A stretch of 56,104 nt of DNA, taken from positions 1-56,104 of IMG/VR virus record IMGVR_UViG_3300009497_000006, one strand, 5' to 3'. Origin of the DNA: a virus. The translations under genes and the position numbers were made by a program. Positions 9,324 to 21,300 of the stretch are shown here, piece by piece (the first letter of the stretch is position 1; each line of letters opens with the position of its first letter). Under the pieces are notes generated by a model. That model saw only the letters and a program-made list of their open reading frames with translations, was not told the origin of the DNA and made no database searches.

Positions 9324-12058
9324 TGTATAATAATTTAAGATTTTTTAAGGGATTAGAATATGATTTAAACTTCGAGAAAGATAACCTCGGGGTATATCAG
9401 GGCACGATCCACTTAGCAGAAGTTTCCGCTGGTTTATACGAGACAGTCAATCTGTTTATTCTAGAAGAGTGTATCTTTAATGGTGATCCAAACATAAATT
9501 TCCCAGTCGCGGAGACTGCTAATGCAACTAAGTTTGTGTTTGAGTGGGAAGAATTTAATAGCAGAGATAGCAAAGATATTACCCTATATGATATAGATCA
9601 CACTGGTAATATTCCTGTTGTTAAAGAATTAAAAACATATGTTACTGATTTAATTGATAACTCAAACGTTGATCAAATTACAGATGGTGTTAAACATTTA
9701 AACACACAGAGCAATGTAGCTATTCAACTTAATATAGCGCTAAATTCCACTAAAGAGGGACCTCATCTTAGAAACTTAAACTTATATGAATTATCTGGCG
9801 GTGTTAAAACTCTTATTGCCGTAATTGAATTTTATGGTGAAGTGGTTGCTGAAGATGAGAGGCTTAAAGTTTTACTTTCTAATTTCGGTGCAACATTAGG
9901 CGAAGCTGATTTTATGTTATTTAAAGATCATGACATTAGCGAAATGTCGCCTGATTATATTCTTTTAAACAGAAAAAGAAAAGAGTTACTTTTAGAGTTA
10001 CATAACATTAAGCCATTTGTTGGTACATATAAAGCTGTTTTAAATGCAATCGACTTTTTCGGTTATGATAAAATCACGTTAAAAGAATACTGGTTAAATA
10101 TAGATAATTCTGTTAAGAATTTTGGTAAATTATTTGCGGTGCCAGTTCCACATTCTTCAGTTAGAGGTGAAGCTACTAGAAAAAGATTAGCATTTAAGTT
10201 ACCATCTAATACAATGAAGAAGACTAGCAAGTTTAGTCTTGTCTATAGATTAAATGAACCTAATGGTACTTTTGATCAATGGGATATTCCTAATGTAACT
10301 GAAACGTTTGATTACACGCCAGAAGAAATCCTAATTAAACTATATGGTTTAAAGAACAAATTACAAAAAGAGTATTTACCATTACAGGCTAGGATTATAG
10401 ATATTACCGCTGAAGGTGATTATTTTGATCAAAGAAATTTAAACGTTTGGAACAATCAAAACCCAATTAGTTTCTTTAGTGAAGGTCACGATATTAAATT
10501 TAATGTTTTTCCCAACGATAGACAATTATTTATTGAAGATATGTCAATGGTCCTTAAACCTAGTTTGGACCAAAATAATGATACTAATAATTATAACTTA
10601 TTCTTAAATTTAGGGATTGGTAATGAAGATGATTTAACCACTGCAAATAGAACTGAATTAAAAAGTATAATTAGTACTTTTTATGAAACATATCACGATA
10701 GAGAACTTTATTCCTATAACCCTAATATTCCAATTGGATGTCCAGTTCTTTTAGATGGGACAGAGTCTTTTGATGATATTTGGGACGAAGCTCTTTTTAC
10801 ATGGGAAGATGCAGTGGATGCCAATTCAAATCTTAAGGTAACTTGGGATAACTGGTGGAAGGCATGGGTTTATGAAATTGAATGGGTTATTACAAGTAAA
10901 GACAGGGGCTATAACCAGACATACAGGGGAGCCATTGATGACTACTTAATACTTCCATTGATATTACCATATGCTGACACCTATAGCGTGGAAATGAGGA
11001 CGTATGACCTATTTGGACATAGATCTCACTATAGGATGAATGATGTTATCGATATTAAATTAAAGAATTTAGAACTTTACGGAATCTATAAGTGGTTAGA
11101 AGATCAATCATGGGATGCTAAAAAACTGCCATGGTCAAAATCAGGTGGTTATTGGAATTCACCACAGGACAATCTTACTACGATTGACGAAGACATCGCT
11201 ACGTTATATCTAACGCTAGACAGGGCAAACTATATTCATTTTGAAGAAGATCAAGGTATAAGATTCTCTACTGTTAGAAGATATATGGATATTTATTCTA
11301 ATTCAGGTTTTAGTGAAACTACGGGACCTTACACATGGGACGAATCTACATTTACATATAGCGATAGTAAACATCTAGCTTGGAATTTTATGAGAGTTGG
11401 CCCGGATTTAACTTCTAGTTTTAAAATTAATGATGTCCAGCAATACGATACATTAGTGATAACACACAAAAATCCTAAAACAGGCGTAATTTCTACTGGA
11501 CAGCATACTATAACAAATGCAACACCTACTACTGTTAATGACGTAAATGGATGGAAACAAATAATGGATGAATTAAATGCTAGTATTGATCCCGTTATTA
11601 GTAAGTTTAACTACAATGCGGTCTTTGAGGATTTAGATGACAATGATATTAGCGACGTATTTAGATTTATTTTAGCAGTAGGTCGTGAATATTCAAAAAC
11701 ATATGATTTTGAAACTGTTTTTTTTAGAGATAATTCTGATTCAAATGTATCCGGTGAGACTCATGTTGAACATTTTAACCCAACATGGGATGATACTCGA
11801 GTGTTTACAGACTATGCTGAAGTTGAAAGATCAACACATATTACGATTTCAACTGATATTTCAAAGTTCCCTGGTAGAAAAAATGCCAAATGGACTATCA
11901 CAAATATAACTAACCCAGAAATCACTGATATATACTATAATAATATGTGGCTGACTTACATCTTTAAAGAACCTGGATACTATTCAATTCAATTAGAGGC
12001 GGAAGACACTCACGGCAATAAAAATGTTGTAAAACGAAACATGTTAAAAGTAAAATAA
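9323..12058 (+). CDS. Large baseplate wedge protein, gp7-like, with C-terminal PKD-like domain
   Basis: A 911-residue protein. Residues about 215-300 contain a segment like tail protein I / gp7: a helix-rich LLLELHNIKPFVGTYKAV, then AIDFFGYDKITLKEYW. In this family that segment docks the wedge on gp6. The C-terminal about 70 residues look like an Ig/PKD fold (a KWTITNITNPEI strand, then YIFKEPGYYSIQLEAEDTHG). Size and position right after gp25-gp6 fit T4 gp7 (1032 residues). I infer gp7 equivalence from order and this one segment. Confidence 0.5.
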   Translation: MYNNLRFFKGLEYDLNFEKDNLGVYQGTIHLAEVSAGLYETVNLFILEECIFNGDPNINFPVAETANATKFVFEWEEFNSRDSKDITLYDIDHTGNIPVVKELKTYVTDLIDNSNVDQITDGVKHLNTQSNVAIQLNIALNSTKEGPHLRNLNLYELSGGVKTLIAVIEFYGEVVAEDERLKVLLSNFGATLGEADFMLFKDHDISEMSPDYILLNRKRKELLLELHNIKPFVGTYKAVLNAIDFFGYDKITLKEYWLNIDNSVKNFGKLFAVPVPHSSVRGEATRKRLAFKLPSNTMKKTSKFSLVYRLNEPNGTFDQWDIPNVTETFDYTPEEILIKLYGLKNKLQKEYLPLQARIIDITAEGDYFDQRNLNVWNNQNPISFFSEGHDIKFNVFPNDRQLFIEDMSMVLKPSLDQNNDTNNYNLFLNLGIGNEDDLTTANRTELKSIISTFYETYHDRELYSYNPNIPIGCPVLLDGTESFDDIWDEALFTWEDAVDANSNLKVTWDNWWKAWVYEIEWVITSKDRGYNQTYRGAIDDYLILPLILPYADTYSVEMRTYDLFGHRSHYRMNDVIDIKLKNLELYGIYKWLEDQSWDAKKLPWSKSGGYWNSPQDNLTTIDEDIATLYLTLDRANYIHFEEDQGIRFSTVRRYMDIYSNSGFSETTGPYTWDESTFTYSDSKHLAWNFMRVGPDLTSSFKINDVQQYDTLVITHKNPKTGVISTGQHTITNATPTTVNDVNGWKQIMDELNASIDPVISKFNYNAVFEDLDDNDISDVFRFILAVGREYSKTYDFETVFFRDNSDSNVSGETHVEHFNPTWDDTRVFTDYAEVERSTHITISTDISKFPGRKNAKWTITNITNPEITDIYYNNMWLTYIFKEPGYYSIQLEAEDTHGNKNVVKRNMLKVK

Positions 12059-12071
12059 TAAAAACAATAAA

Positions 12072-12638
12072 ATGGCAAACATCACTGAAATTTTAGGTAC
12101 TGATTCAGTATCTTCATCGAGACCGATCATCAATAGCAATTTTGAGTTGCTAAATGATGAGTTAGCTTCTGTTACGGCTCTATTAAACCCAACGACTTCG
12201 GCTTTGAGCGGAGTATCTAAAGTAACGACCGCTGAGTTGTTAGTTTTATTAAACGGCACAAGTCTATTGTCTGTTAATAGTTTAGGAGCTGCGTTTAATA
12301 CACCAGTTACTATTAGCAATGTTGCTAAACTTAACGGAACATTAGTTAAAAGTGGGGTATTGGGTACAGCAGCTGTACCGACTACACAAGTTACACCAAC
12401 TGCAATCACTGCGATTACATATTTTGTTGAAGCTAACTTTACATTACCTGAAGCTGTAGATGGCCAAGAGGTTACGATTATCAATACATCGGATACTTCT
12501 AAATCTGTTTCAGGCCTAAGTCAAGAATCACTTGGAGCAACTACTATCTCGCTTGTAGGTAAAAACTCAACAGTAACACTAAGATGCTTTAATAATGTAT
12601 GGTATGTTATTTCAGCATACAATACTGACATAGTATAA
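12072..12638 (+). CDS. Short virion protein, fibre-type N-terminus
   Basis: A 188-residue protein. The start (NITEILGTDSVSSSRPIINS) has the form seen at the N-termini of many T4-like structural proteins, where the chain docks on the virion. The middle is Thr/Ala/Val-rich and low in complexity. The C-terminal 80 residues are a beta-rich domain ending in a VTLRCFNNVWYVIS strand pair, as in small capsomer or fibre caps. The ATG follows an AT-rich run (aataaaATG) with no Shine-Dalgarno. Function beyond structural is not known. Confidence 0.55.
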   Translation: MANITEILGTDSVSSSRPIINSNFELLNDELASVTALLNPTTSALSGVSKVTTAELLVLLNGTSLLSVNSLGAAFNTPVTISNVAKLNGTLVKSGVLGTAAVPTTQVTPTAITAITYFVEANFTLPEAVDGQEVTIINTSDTSKSVSGLSQESLGATTISLVGKNSTVTLRCFNNVWYVISAYNTDIV

Positions 12639-12657
12639 AACAAAATTTAATTAATAA

Positions 12658-14613
12658 ATGGCAACTCCACTAGTTAGAATACCACAGCCCATGGGTGGCA
12701 CAATGTATGCTTTTGCGTCTTCTGCGAGGGATATGACTAGGGCCTTTAATAGTTCAGACTTAAATTTTGAGTTTAGCAAATATGCTTTGTTAGATCTTCC
12801 AGATTTTACTGATTCGGTTAATGGTTCTAACACAATAGACTTTGAATTAAATCTTAAGCAACCTTCTGGTCAAGCTTATGTTGCTGGCATGCCTAACGTT
12901 GATTTCGCACAAACATTCCAGAACTATGCGTTAAACATGGAAGAACTTTTGTTAAAAGATGACGATTATGATCCAATTCTTTTACAATCTGATTCTGAAA
13001 AGATTTTCTTTAAATGGCTATCTTCGTTAGGCGCTATTGATTTTATTACGGCAGATTCTAATCAAACTCTATTAGGTAATTATACCGAAAAGGTTAATGG
13101 TGTACTTGCTAGTGAGAACTATGATAAAGTTGTTAAATATTTAGGAACTATTGATGTTGAGAATGATGTTGCATATCAAGGCAATACATATCACGAGGTT
13201 TATATTAATGTTCCTACTTCAGTTGGTTATACACCTACTGTTTTATTTAAACCAACAAACTACAATACTACAGCTACTAAATTATATGCATCTGATTATA
13301 TCGAGGGCAGAGAGGGTCAAACACACCCTGATCCTAATATTGATATTAATGCAATTGTTGATAGCTATACGTTAAGTAGCGGGGCTTATTATGACATCCA
13401 AACTAATGCTACTAATAGTGTAGGTATTCAGTTTGATGCTAATGCATATGAGGAGATTAATACAAATCCTGAAATTAAATCATTACTTGACTTTGCTAAA
13501 AGGGGTCAACAGTTTACTTTTAATGCCATTCTTGTATACTATGACATCTATAGCCAGTCAGTGCCAGCCAATAGAGCTACAAACTTATACGGTATCTTAA
13601 TTCTTGATGATATTCAAGATTCTTATGGACCCGGTTCTAAAATTAACGAACAGATTAAATATAAACCAAATGAAGTTACTGGTCTTAATGGTAACGCATT
13701 CTCGTTAAAGTTAAATCTAAAATTTAATTCATCACTTGATAATGTTGGTGTAGAAACTAGCGTAAATGACTTTACGACGTTTTCTATGGATTTATTCATG
13801 GATACTACAACTGCATTAGAAAATGCAACAGAACTTTTATTACAAGCAAACAATAGATATGCTAAAATAGGCGAGAGGCTTGACAGTATTGAAAATCTGG
13901 TTACGGCATCCGAGCAAAGTGCATCTTTATTAAATAGGGTTGCGTCATTGGAACAGGAATTTCAAGATAGTTCAATTCAACTAGCGGACTCAAATTCGCT
14001 TTTAGATCTAATTACTAAAGCGCATAATAAAATTAACTCTTTAATTGACGGAACTATTCCAGTAGAATTACAATATAACACTGATGTTTTGTTTGCCGGC
14101 AAGGGTACAGAAGTTGATAAGACTATTCCTAATAAAATTAAAATTAATAGCACTGTAGATGGCTATACGTTAAATAATGTTTACTTATGGAATATAGCAG
14201 GTAAAGCGGTAGCAACTCAATTATCAGATAACGTGTGGTTTGACGCAGGTGATGCTGGTAACGGTTCAGTTAAATTTGCTATTTGGACTAGACTGGATCT
14301 GTTTACAAATAGATTAAGTCTTAAGGGTTTAATTAGAAAACCAGATGGAACAATTTCTGATCCTGAAAGTAATCTTAATATATACATTGATGATAGTTTA
14401 GTCGCTTGGAAAGGTGGACAAACTTTTAAAATTACATTTGATGCAATAAACATGTCAGGCAATAATATTAAAATCTGGACTGGTGGAACTACTGGATATG
14501 ATCAATTGATAGCTGATATAGATGCAACACAATTAATAACAAATAAACCATATATTGAACTAGTATGCATTGATCCTGCAAACTATCAATTTGAAGCCGA
14601 TATTTTAAGATAA
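12658..14613 (+). CDS. Uncharacterised virion structural protein
   Basis: A 651-residue protein. Residues 1-390 are beta-rich with many Asn/Thr/Tyr residues. A predicted coiled coil lies at about 395-470 (heptad-like LENATELLLQANNRYAKI, then ERLDSIENLVTASEQSASLL, then RVASLEQEF). The last 150 residues form a beta domain (WFDAGDAGNGSVKFAIWTRL). The coiled coil suggests a trimer. It occupies the place where T4 carries gp8-gp10, but no sequence link was seen. Confidence 0.5.
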   Translation: MATPLVRIPQPMGGTMYAFASSARDMTRAFNSSDLNFEFSKYALLDLPDFTDSVNGSNTIDFELNLKQPSGQAYVAGMPNVDFAQTFQNYALNMEELLLKDDDYDPILLQSDSEKIFFKWLSSLGAIDFITADSNQTLLGNYTEKVNGVLASENYDKVVKYLGTIDVENDVAYQGNTYHEVYINVPTSVGYTPTVLFKPTNYNTTATKLYASDYIEGREGQTHPDPNIDINAIVDSYTLSSGAYYDIQTNATNSVGIQFDANAYEEINTNPEIKSLLDFAKRGQQFTFNAILVYYDIYSQSVPANRATNLYGILILDDIQDSYGPGSKINEQIKYKPNEVTGLNGNAFSLKLNLKFNSSLDNVGVETSVNDFTTFSMDLFMDTTTALENATELLLQANNRYAKIGERLDSIENLVTASEQSASLLNRVASLEQEFQDSSIQLADSNSLLDLITKAHNKINSLIDGTIPVELQYNTDVLFAGKGTEVDKTIPNKIKINSTVDGYTLNNVYLWNIAGKAVATQLSDNVWFDAGDAGNGSVKFAIWTRLDLFTNRLSLKGLIRKPDGTISDPESNLNIYIDDSLVAWKGGQTFKITFDAINMSGNNIKIWTGGTTGYDQLIADIDATQLITNKPYIELVCIDPANYQFEADILR

Positions 14614-14614
14614 T

Positions 14615-17600
14615 ATGAATACTAACAACTCTATTTCTAATTCGCTCAAGAAACTACTTGAAATCAATACAAATTCCTTAAAAACATTTGAGAGAATTAA
14701 TGAGGCGATTACAACTGATCAGAAAGATGTACCCCTTGAGATACTAACTACTGATGGGACTAAAACTGTTTATGTGCCATCGTTCGGTTACATGAAGAGA
14801 GAATTGGAGAGATTGGACACGAATTTAAAATCATTATCTGGATTAGGTAAAGGTAATACTAGGATTAAGTTACCAGACGGTACTTATCAAAATATTATTA
14901 CTTCTACACTTAAAACACCAGCTAATGATATTACTAGTTTCACTAGACCTGTAAACTTTGCAACTAAAGCAAACTATTTCTTTGAGGATTTCTTAAATCC
15001 GTTGTTAACTACTAGTATTAATGTTAGTGGTCAAATTCCTAATAATACAGAAAGAGTCTTGGTTAAAAGAATCTTAATTGATTCTGCCAGTGCCGTATCG
15101 GTTGAATTTTTCAATGCTAATTATAAAAACAAAGAGGGTTTAAATTACTCAAATATAATTAAAGAAATTAGTAATAACAATATTTCATACACACTAGATG
15201 AGGACACTCGTGATATGCCATATAGAAATGCGCAATTTACCGGTAAGTTTGATGTTTTAAAAATTAACAACTCTAAAAGGGAAATTGTGGTTGATGGTGT
15301 TACTACCAAAAAAGCTATAAAGTTATACACACTAGATAAAATAACATATACTGATGCCACTAAGGATCTTAAAGATACTGAGGTATTAAAAGCAGGTGAT
15401 GAACTTATGGTTCAGAGCGGCACTAAGAACACTAGATATAAAATTACAAGAGTTGATGGTTCAACTAATCAAGTTGAGTTATTAACGGTTGAGGGTTATG
15501 AGTCTATTAAAATCGGAGCGAATCAATTAGGTATCTATAAAAACGATGTTGCTAATTTAAACATCGACCTTAATGTAGGATTTAACGAGAGGATGATAGT
15601 TTTTGTTAAGGCAATAGATCCGGATTCAAAAATATTAGCTGAAAACTGGTCACCTGGTATTGGCTTATATACAAATGAATTAACGCTGATTCAGGCTGAT
15701 GGCTCAGAAATTAGACTTGATGACTATTACAAAACTGAAGTTGCTGACTTTGGTAGATACATCAGCGCTCTTAAAGAGGATGCTATCCCACCGGCAGCAC
15801 AGGGTATTACCCCAGACTCTCCAACCTTAAATCTTAACAACTTTAAGGTAGTACAAATTAACTCGCACCTAACAGCGAATGATGCGGCTGACAAGATTAA
15901 GAAACTTTCAGCTGATAAGGTTAACGTTGAAGAAAAGATTAAGAAGTTAGATGAAACTATTGTTAAAAAGAGATCTGAGATTTCTACTAAGAAATATGAA
16001 TCTAATATTCAAAAAGATAAAGACAAAAATGAATTAAGCTCTCTTATTACTGAGAGGACTAGTGAAACTAATCTTTATAACAGTATTGTTAATCAAATTC
16101 AATCTTTAGCATCAGGTACTAATGCAACTAATGTTACGCCTAAATACAGAGTTAGAGGTTTCTGGTCTGTACCAAGTGCAAAAAAAGTTGCAGATACAGT
16201 AGATCAAAATATTGTCCAATTTGTTATACAATATAGATACTTGTCTACTAGTGGAAAAGCAGGTGAAGTTACTCAACTTCCATTTACCGAAGGTACTAGA
16301 GAGAAAACAGCTGTATTCTCAAATTGGAATGAAATTAAAACTAAAGCTAGGGACAGATATAGAAACTCATTTACAAATAAATTTGAGTGGCAAAATAGTT
16401 TGGTTGAAGATGCGCAAGAGGTTAACTTTAACCAATTAGATATTGCAATTAACGAAGGTGAATTAGTAGAGATTAGAGTTAAATCCGTTTCTGAAGCTGG
16501 TTATCCTGCTAACCCGATTTATTCTGATTGGTCAGAAGCAATCACTATTGATTTCCCTATTACAGAAATCGATACAACTAATGTTGAATCTTTATTATTA
16601 TCAAATGCTGCTGAAACCGCGGCTGTTAAAATTTCAGAAGAATTAACATCTAAAGGCGTATTTACACATATCGATGATAGTTTTAGTGCTAATGAAAAAT
16701 ATTATGCGCACAACGCTACAAGTATTGCGTCTGGTTTTCTTTCAGCTGAACAAAAACCAATTTCAGTATATGATAAGATTGCCGAATTAGAAGCACAAAT
16801 AGCAGCACTTAAAGGTACTGTTGAAGTTGAAATCGGTGAATTGGTTGTTAAAATCATGGACGAGGATGGTACGGTTACTGTTATTAATAACGGTACTAAA
16901 AATCAAATCTTCGCTGGATATTACGCAGATGAGGTTGCAAGTTTAACAGTTAAGAAAGGACATATTGTTACTAAAACATTTAAACTTTTATTAGAAAACA
17001 CCAAGGCCACTAAATTAGAATTAGTTTCTAGATTGGTTGGTGATAGAAATCTACCGGCATACAGATCTTCTGCAGCAGGTTCTGCTATTGCAGATAACGG
17101 GTTTGGTGTTACCTTAAATGATAATGGAGCAAATGACACAGATAATAAAATAAGCTCAGACAACTATTATACATCAGAAGGTAAATATGATTTGGTTCCT
17201 ATTCAATATCAAAATATAGATTCTAAGTCGATTCAATCTTATGATTTGTTGGCTGAAGCACCATACCAATCGGCACAAAGACGTGGACAATTTGTATACT
17301 CTAGATTTATGGATGTTTCTAATCAAAACCCACTATACATAACAGAGTCTCTATTATCTACTACGGGATCTTCATTAAATAATTATGAATACTCACTAAA
17401 TTACGCGGAATTCCAACCATTGACGTCAAATGTAGATTTAATTACTCCAACTGGTAATGGTACATCTGTTGATTTTATATGGACAGGAACTTTTGGCAGA
17501 TACAATAATGGCGGAGTAACTAACTTAAGCGGAGAATTTTCAGCAGCAAAAGTTGATGTGTGTAGTATTTCATCGTCTGCATTAATAGGTTCTGCAAATT

Positions 17601-18337
17601 ACAACAACGGTTTGTTTATTCATAAAGACCACCCGGATTTAGAAAACCTATACGCTGATGCACAGGAAACTGCAGTAAACGAAAATAATGTTAGTGATAC
17701 TGAGCAAAGGGCTAATATACAATCAATGGTTAACAATGCAATATATACGATGCCTATAAGTGCAACGTATGCGAGTGGAACTTCGTTTGTATATAGTAGT
17801 CCATTAATTGGAAATTCTTTTTCACCATCTGCTGTTAATTCAATTAAAGCTACTAAACAATTAGCATTCCAAAAAACTTCTAATTTAATAACAGAAGGCG
17901 ATAGGACTTTTAAAATGTCGTTTGGCGCTAATGATCAATATCTTTTAGGTGGTCGTTCTTGTGGAGCTTTCTTATTCTTATCACCGATTAACTTAAATAC
18001 ATTAAGTGTTGGCGGTGACAGCAAGCAGAGTAGAAAAGAAATTAAGGGTAGAGTAGCCACATTAGATAATTCCAATGCATTGTCTGTTGATATCATATTC
18101 CAATATAGAATGACTGATTATTACGGTAACGATGCTTCAAGTGATATTGGTAGAATCGGTGGACAGGCTAAACTAAAATTCCCTAACTTAACATATACCA
18201 AAAAGATTGGTTTAGATATATTTGATAAATATGATCAACAGTTCTCATTTGATCTAGAAGTATTCGCTAAATACAGTCCTAAGGGTAAAAACTTAAATTC
18301 TATTAGAGCCGCAAAGTTGACGAGATTCGCCACATAA
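14615..18337 (+). CDS. Large virion protein with coiled coils and Fn3-like segment
   Basis: A 1240-residue protein. The N-terminus is helical (SISNSLKKLLEINTNSLKTF). A long charged coiled coil spans about residues 420-500 (repeats of K/E-rich heptads). A second helix lies near 730-760 (IYDKIAELEAQIAALKG type). Between them a fibronectin-III-like strand set is seen (YRVRGFWSVP, VQFVIQYRYLSTSG, LVEIRVKSVSEAGYPANPIYSDWSEA). Fn3 domains in phage tails often face the host surface. The exact role (baseplate pin or fibre connector) is unknown. Confidence 0.5.
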   Translation: MNTNNSISNSLKKLLEINTNSLKTFERINEAITTDQKDVPLEILTTDGTKTVYVPSFGYMKRELERLDTNLKSLSGLGKGNTRIKLPDGTYQNIITSTLKTPANDITSFTRPVNFATKANYFFEDFLNPLLTTSINVSGQIPNNTERVLVKRILIDSASAVSVEFFNANYKNKEGLNYSNIIKEISNNNISYTLDEDTRDMPYRNAQFTGKFDVLKINNSKREIVVDGVTTKKAIKLYTLDKITYTDATKDLKDTEVLKAGDELMVQSGTKNTRYKITRVDGSTNQVELLTVEGYESIKIGANQLGIYKNDVANLNIDLNVGFNERMIVFVKAIDPDSKILAENWSPGIGLYTNELTLIQADGSEIRLDDYYKTEVADFGRYISALKEDAIPPAAQGITPDSPTLNLNNFKVVQINSHLTANDAADKIKKLSADKVNVEEKIKKLDETIVKKRSEISTKKYESNIQKDKDKNELSSLITERTSETNLYNSIVNQIQSLASGTNATNVTPKYRVRGFWSVPSAKKVADTVDQNIVQFVIQYRYLSTSGKAGEVTQLPFTEGTREKTAVFSNWNEIKTKARDRYRNSFTNKFEWQNSLVEDAQEVNFNQLDIAINEGELVEIRVKSVSEAGYPANPIYSDWSEAITIDFPITEIDTTNVESLLLSNAAETAAVKISEELTSKGVFTHIDDSFSANEKYYAHNATSIASGFLSAEQKPISVYDKIAELEAQIAALKGTVEVEIGELVVKIMDEDGTVTVINNGTKNQIFAGYYADEVASLTVKKGHIVTKTFKLLLENTKATKLELVSRLVGDRNLPAYRSSAAGSAIADNGFGVTLNDNGANDTDNKISSDNYYTSEGKYDLVPIQYQNIDSKSIQSYDLLAEAPYQSAQRRGQFVYSRFMDVSNQNPLYITESLLSTTGSSLNNYEYSLNYAEFQPLTSNVDLITPTGNGTSVDFIWTGTFGRYNNGGVTNLSGEFSAAKVDVCSISSSALIGSANYNNGLFIHKDHPDLENLYADAQETAVNENNVSDTEQRANIQSMVNNAIYTMPISATYASGTSFVYSSPLIGNSFSPSAVNSIKATKQLAFQKTSNLITEGDRTFKMSFGANDQYLLGGRSCGAFLFLSPINLNTLSVGGDSKQSRKEIKGRVATLDNSNALSVDIIFQYRMTDYYGNDASSDIGRIGGQAKLKFPNLTYTKKIGLDIFDKYDQQFSFDLEVFAKYSPKGKNLNSIRAAKLTRFAT

Positions 18338-18345
18338 TAAATCTG

Positions 18346-18357
18346 GATATATAATAC
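18346..18357 (+). promoter_or_regulatory. Putative phage promoter box GATATATAATAC
   Basis: A recurrent box lies 36 bases before the 2502-residue adhesin gene, in a 55-base gap. Confidence 0.45.
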
Positions 18358-18392
18358 AGACAGGTGGACTGTGTATAAAAAGATTTAACTAA

Positions 18393-21300
18393 ATGGCATC
18401 AATCATATTAAAAACTGATCTAGGTTATTCAAGTGCTATAACAGCATGTGGCGCAACCGGAACAACTGAATTATCTGAATTATTTCATGAAGGCGCGCTA
18501 GGGGCAGGTACACTACTATTTACGACTCCTGGATTAGAACTTGGGACACAATTTGATGGACAAGATCTTTGGTGGCGATTAAGTGATGATACTGTTGTAT
18601 TACTTATCAGTTCCGTTGGTGAGGTCATTGAAATTGAGGAGTGTGCGGTAGTAACTCCGACACCAACTGCGACAGAAGTTGAGCCTACACCTACGCCGAC
18701 AGCGACAGAAGTTGAGCCTACACCTACGCCGACAGCGACAGAAGTTGAGCCTACACCTACGCCAACTGAAACTGAAATTGAGCCTACGCCAACTGAAACT
18801 GAAGTAGTAACTCCAACTCCGACACCAACGCCGGAACTTACAGCGACTGCAACACCTGAACCTACAGCGACTGCAACGCCCACACCAACTGCAACATCAG
18901 ATAATCCACCAGTTGCTATTAGTGCAACATACGATGTGGCATGGAATGATATAGTTACTATTACACTATCTGGTTCTGATGATTTTGATACTAATAATTT
19001 AACGTACAATATAGTAACGGCGCCTACCAAAGGAACATATACTATTGTAGGTAATATAGTAACTTATACACATACCTCAACACTGGCAGGTTCTGATTCG
19101 TTTACGTTTACCGTAACAGATTCTGCAAATCAAACATCTGCACCTGCTATCATAACTATTAATCCAGAGAATTCTGCACCAGTTATAACCACAACCAGTA
19201 CGAGTGTTTTACAAAATACCACTAGTATGTTTATTGTAAATGCGACAGATGCTGATGGTGATCCAGTATCGTTTATACAAATAACAGCAACCCCTAATGG
19301 AACTATATCATTTGTTCAAAACGATAACACTTCTATAAAGGCTACATATACCCCTAATGCAGGTTATTTTGGTAATGATAGTTGGGTAATTAAAGCAATT
19401 GATTCCAAAGGCGCTGAATCTGCACCAACAACTATCAATATTGCGGTTGAATATTCTCCTGTATTTAGTTTTCAGATAAGCTCGTTCGGTAGTGATCCTA
19501 ATACAATGTGTATCGCTCCAACACTGGCGACTGGCTACGGAAGTACCGTGCAGGCAAATAATGTTGCTCAATTATCTGGCGGTGATTCTATTTTTTATGA
19601 TCAATCTTTATTAAATAAATTTACACCACCAAACGCGACAGATGTGTATATTACTGTCTCAGATAATAGTGCCACAAGTGTATTAAAAATTAACAGCAGC
19701 GGTCAAATTGTAACTAATGGTATTATTCCATGTACTGTTTCGGTAAACTCTAGTTCTACTGCGGTTTTATATGCAACTAACACAATAACACATTGTGCTG
19801 AAGATTATCAAGAAATAACAGTATGGTATGACGGCGCGTCTCAAAAAACACTTTCTCAATTAGTAGCTGACAACACACCTCTGTTTATTAGTGAATATTA
19901 TTCAGATTTATATACAAGTACCGGAGGCGCTAGTACGATAGGTTTAATTGATAGTGGTATTTACAGCGAAGCTCCTGCTGGCACATATTATAAAAGATCT
20001 TTGATTAATGATTGGGGATTAACTTCTATCGGAACACTTGAATGGTATTGTGAAGAGGATATTGTTAACGTTACATATAGTTTAGTAGCTAACAAATCAA
20101 ATTTATCAGATCCTAGTATAAATGAATTTTGTAACGGCGTTGTTACGAACACCACTTTGTGGTATGTTAGACCAGAGGGTACTGCGCCTTTTACTGATCT
20201 TTTAGGATTAGCTAAATCTAACACACCTGTTTATAAAACTGAATTAGGTGCAACTAGCGAAGATCAAATAGATTTATTTGAATCAAATGTGTTTAATGAT
20301 CTTTCTGGCTATTTAATTTGGGAAAATCCAGGCGATGGCGCTAATTTAAAATGGTATGGTTATGACTCAGACGGACTTACTGTTTCCGGATTGAGTATAG
20401 TATCGAGTGGTCAGTGTTCGACTTATATAAAGCCCAACATAACTAATAATACCATATCTAGACCGGAACCTGGTGTAAATGATATAAATGTATTTTATGG
20501 TTTTTATTCATTAAATCCGGAAATAGAAGGGCCTGAGGCTGGTAATAATACAGAAACTTTATTCTGGCCAATATATGTTATTAATGGACTACACACGGAC
20601 GTTTCTAGTGATGCTGGTAGCTATATAAAAACATTTATTGATACTTTATCATTTGGTAATGTAATCAAGACCAGCGGCTTTGATAGTTGTTTAGAGTATA
20701 GTGTTAAAATAACCGCAGAAGATATTGACGATGCCATTGCCCTGCTTAAGGATTCAGGTATCACATCTCAACAAAGGCCAGTTGTTTCAGCTGGCGTTGA
20801 AATAGGTTTAAGTAGTGAAGTTAAAGTTGATGTATATGAAAGTATAGCATCTAGTTTCTGTGTTATAGGTGATAATTCAAGCGTTACAACTACATATACT
20901 TTCCCGTTTGTTGAGGGTTATGAAACTGTTTCTGCTGGACCAAACTTTAAAACAGAAACTAACTATAAATTAGACAATGTAGCTAAACCATTATTAAGAA
21001 CTAACCCCAAATTATCAGGTAACGTTAAACTAGTTACAAGTTCAGATGGTTCAGTTTATATGGAAAGTATCAGTGCTAGTAAAGATTTAGCTGGTATAAA
21101 ATACAAGAAGAGTCCAATAAATCCTAATGGTAATTATTCAACCGATGTTGCTAATTTCTTTAAGAAAAACGGCACCACATCTGATCTTGTTTATTTAACT
21201 AAAAGATCCGAGTCGGACTTGACAGTATTAGATTCTTATAATAAACAAATAGAGGAAGAGTATCAATATGGTACTACATATAATTATTCTAAAAACTACG

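Noticed and set aside
12044-12484. A 146-residue reverse-strand frame
   Set aside because: It lies within the Thr/Ala/Val-rich virion gene and is hydrophobic low-complexity sequence, as expected from a shadow.
18669-18767. Tandem repeats considered as a CRISPR array
   Set aside because: There are no unique spacers; the units are head to tail, in frame and code a protein linker.
18485-19030. A 181-residue reverse-strand frame over the PT-rich repeat
   Set aside because: It is the mirror of the tandem repeat (V/G-rich low complexity) and lies wholly inside the giant adhesin gene.
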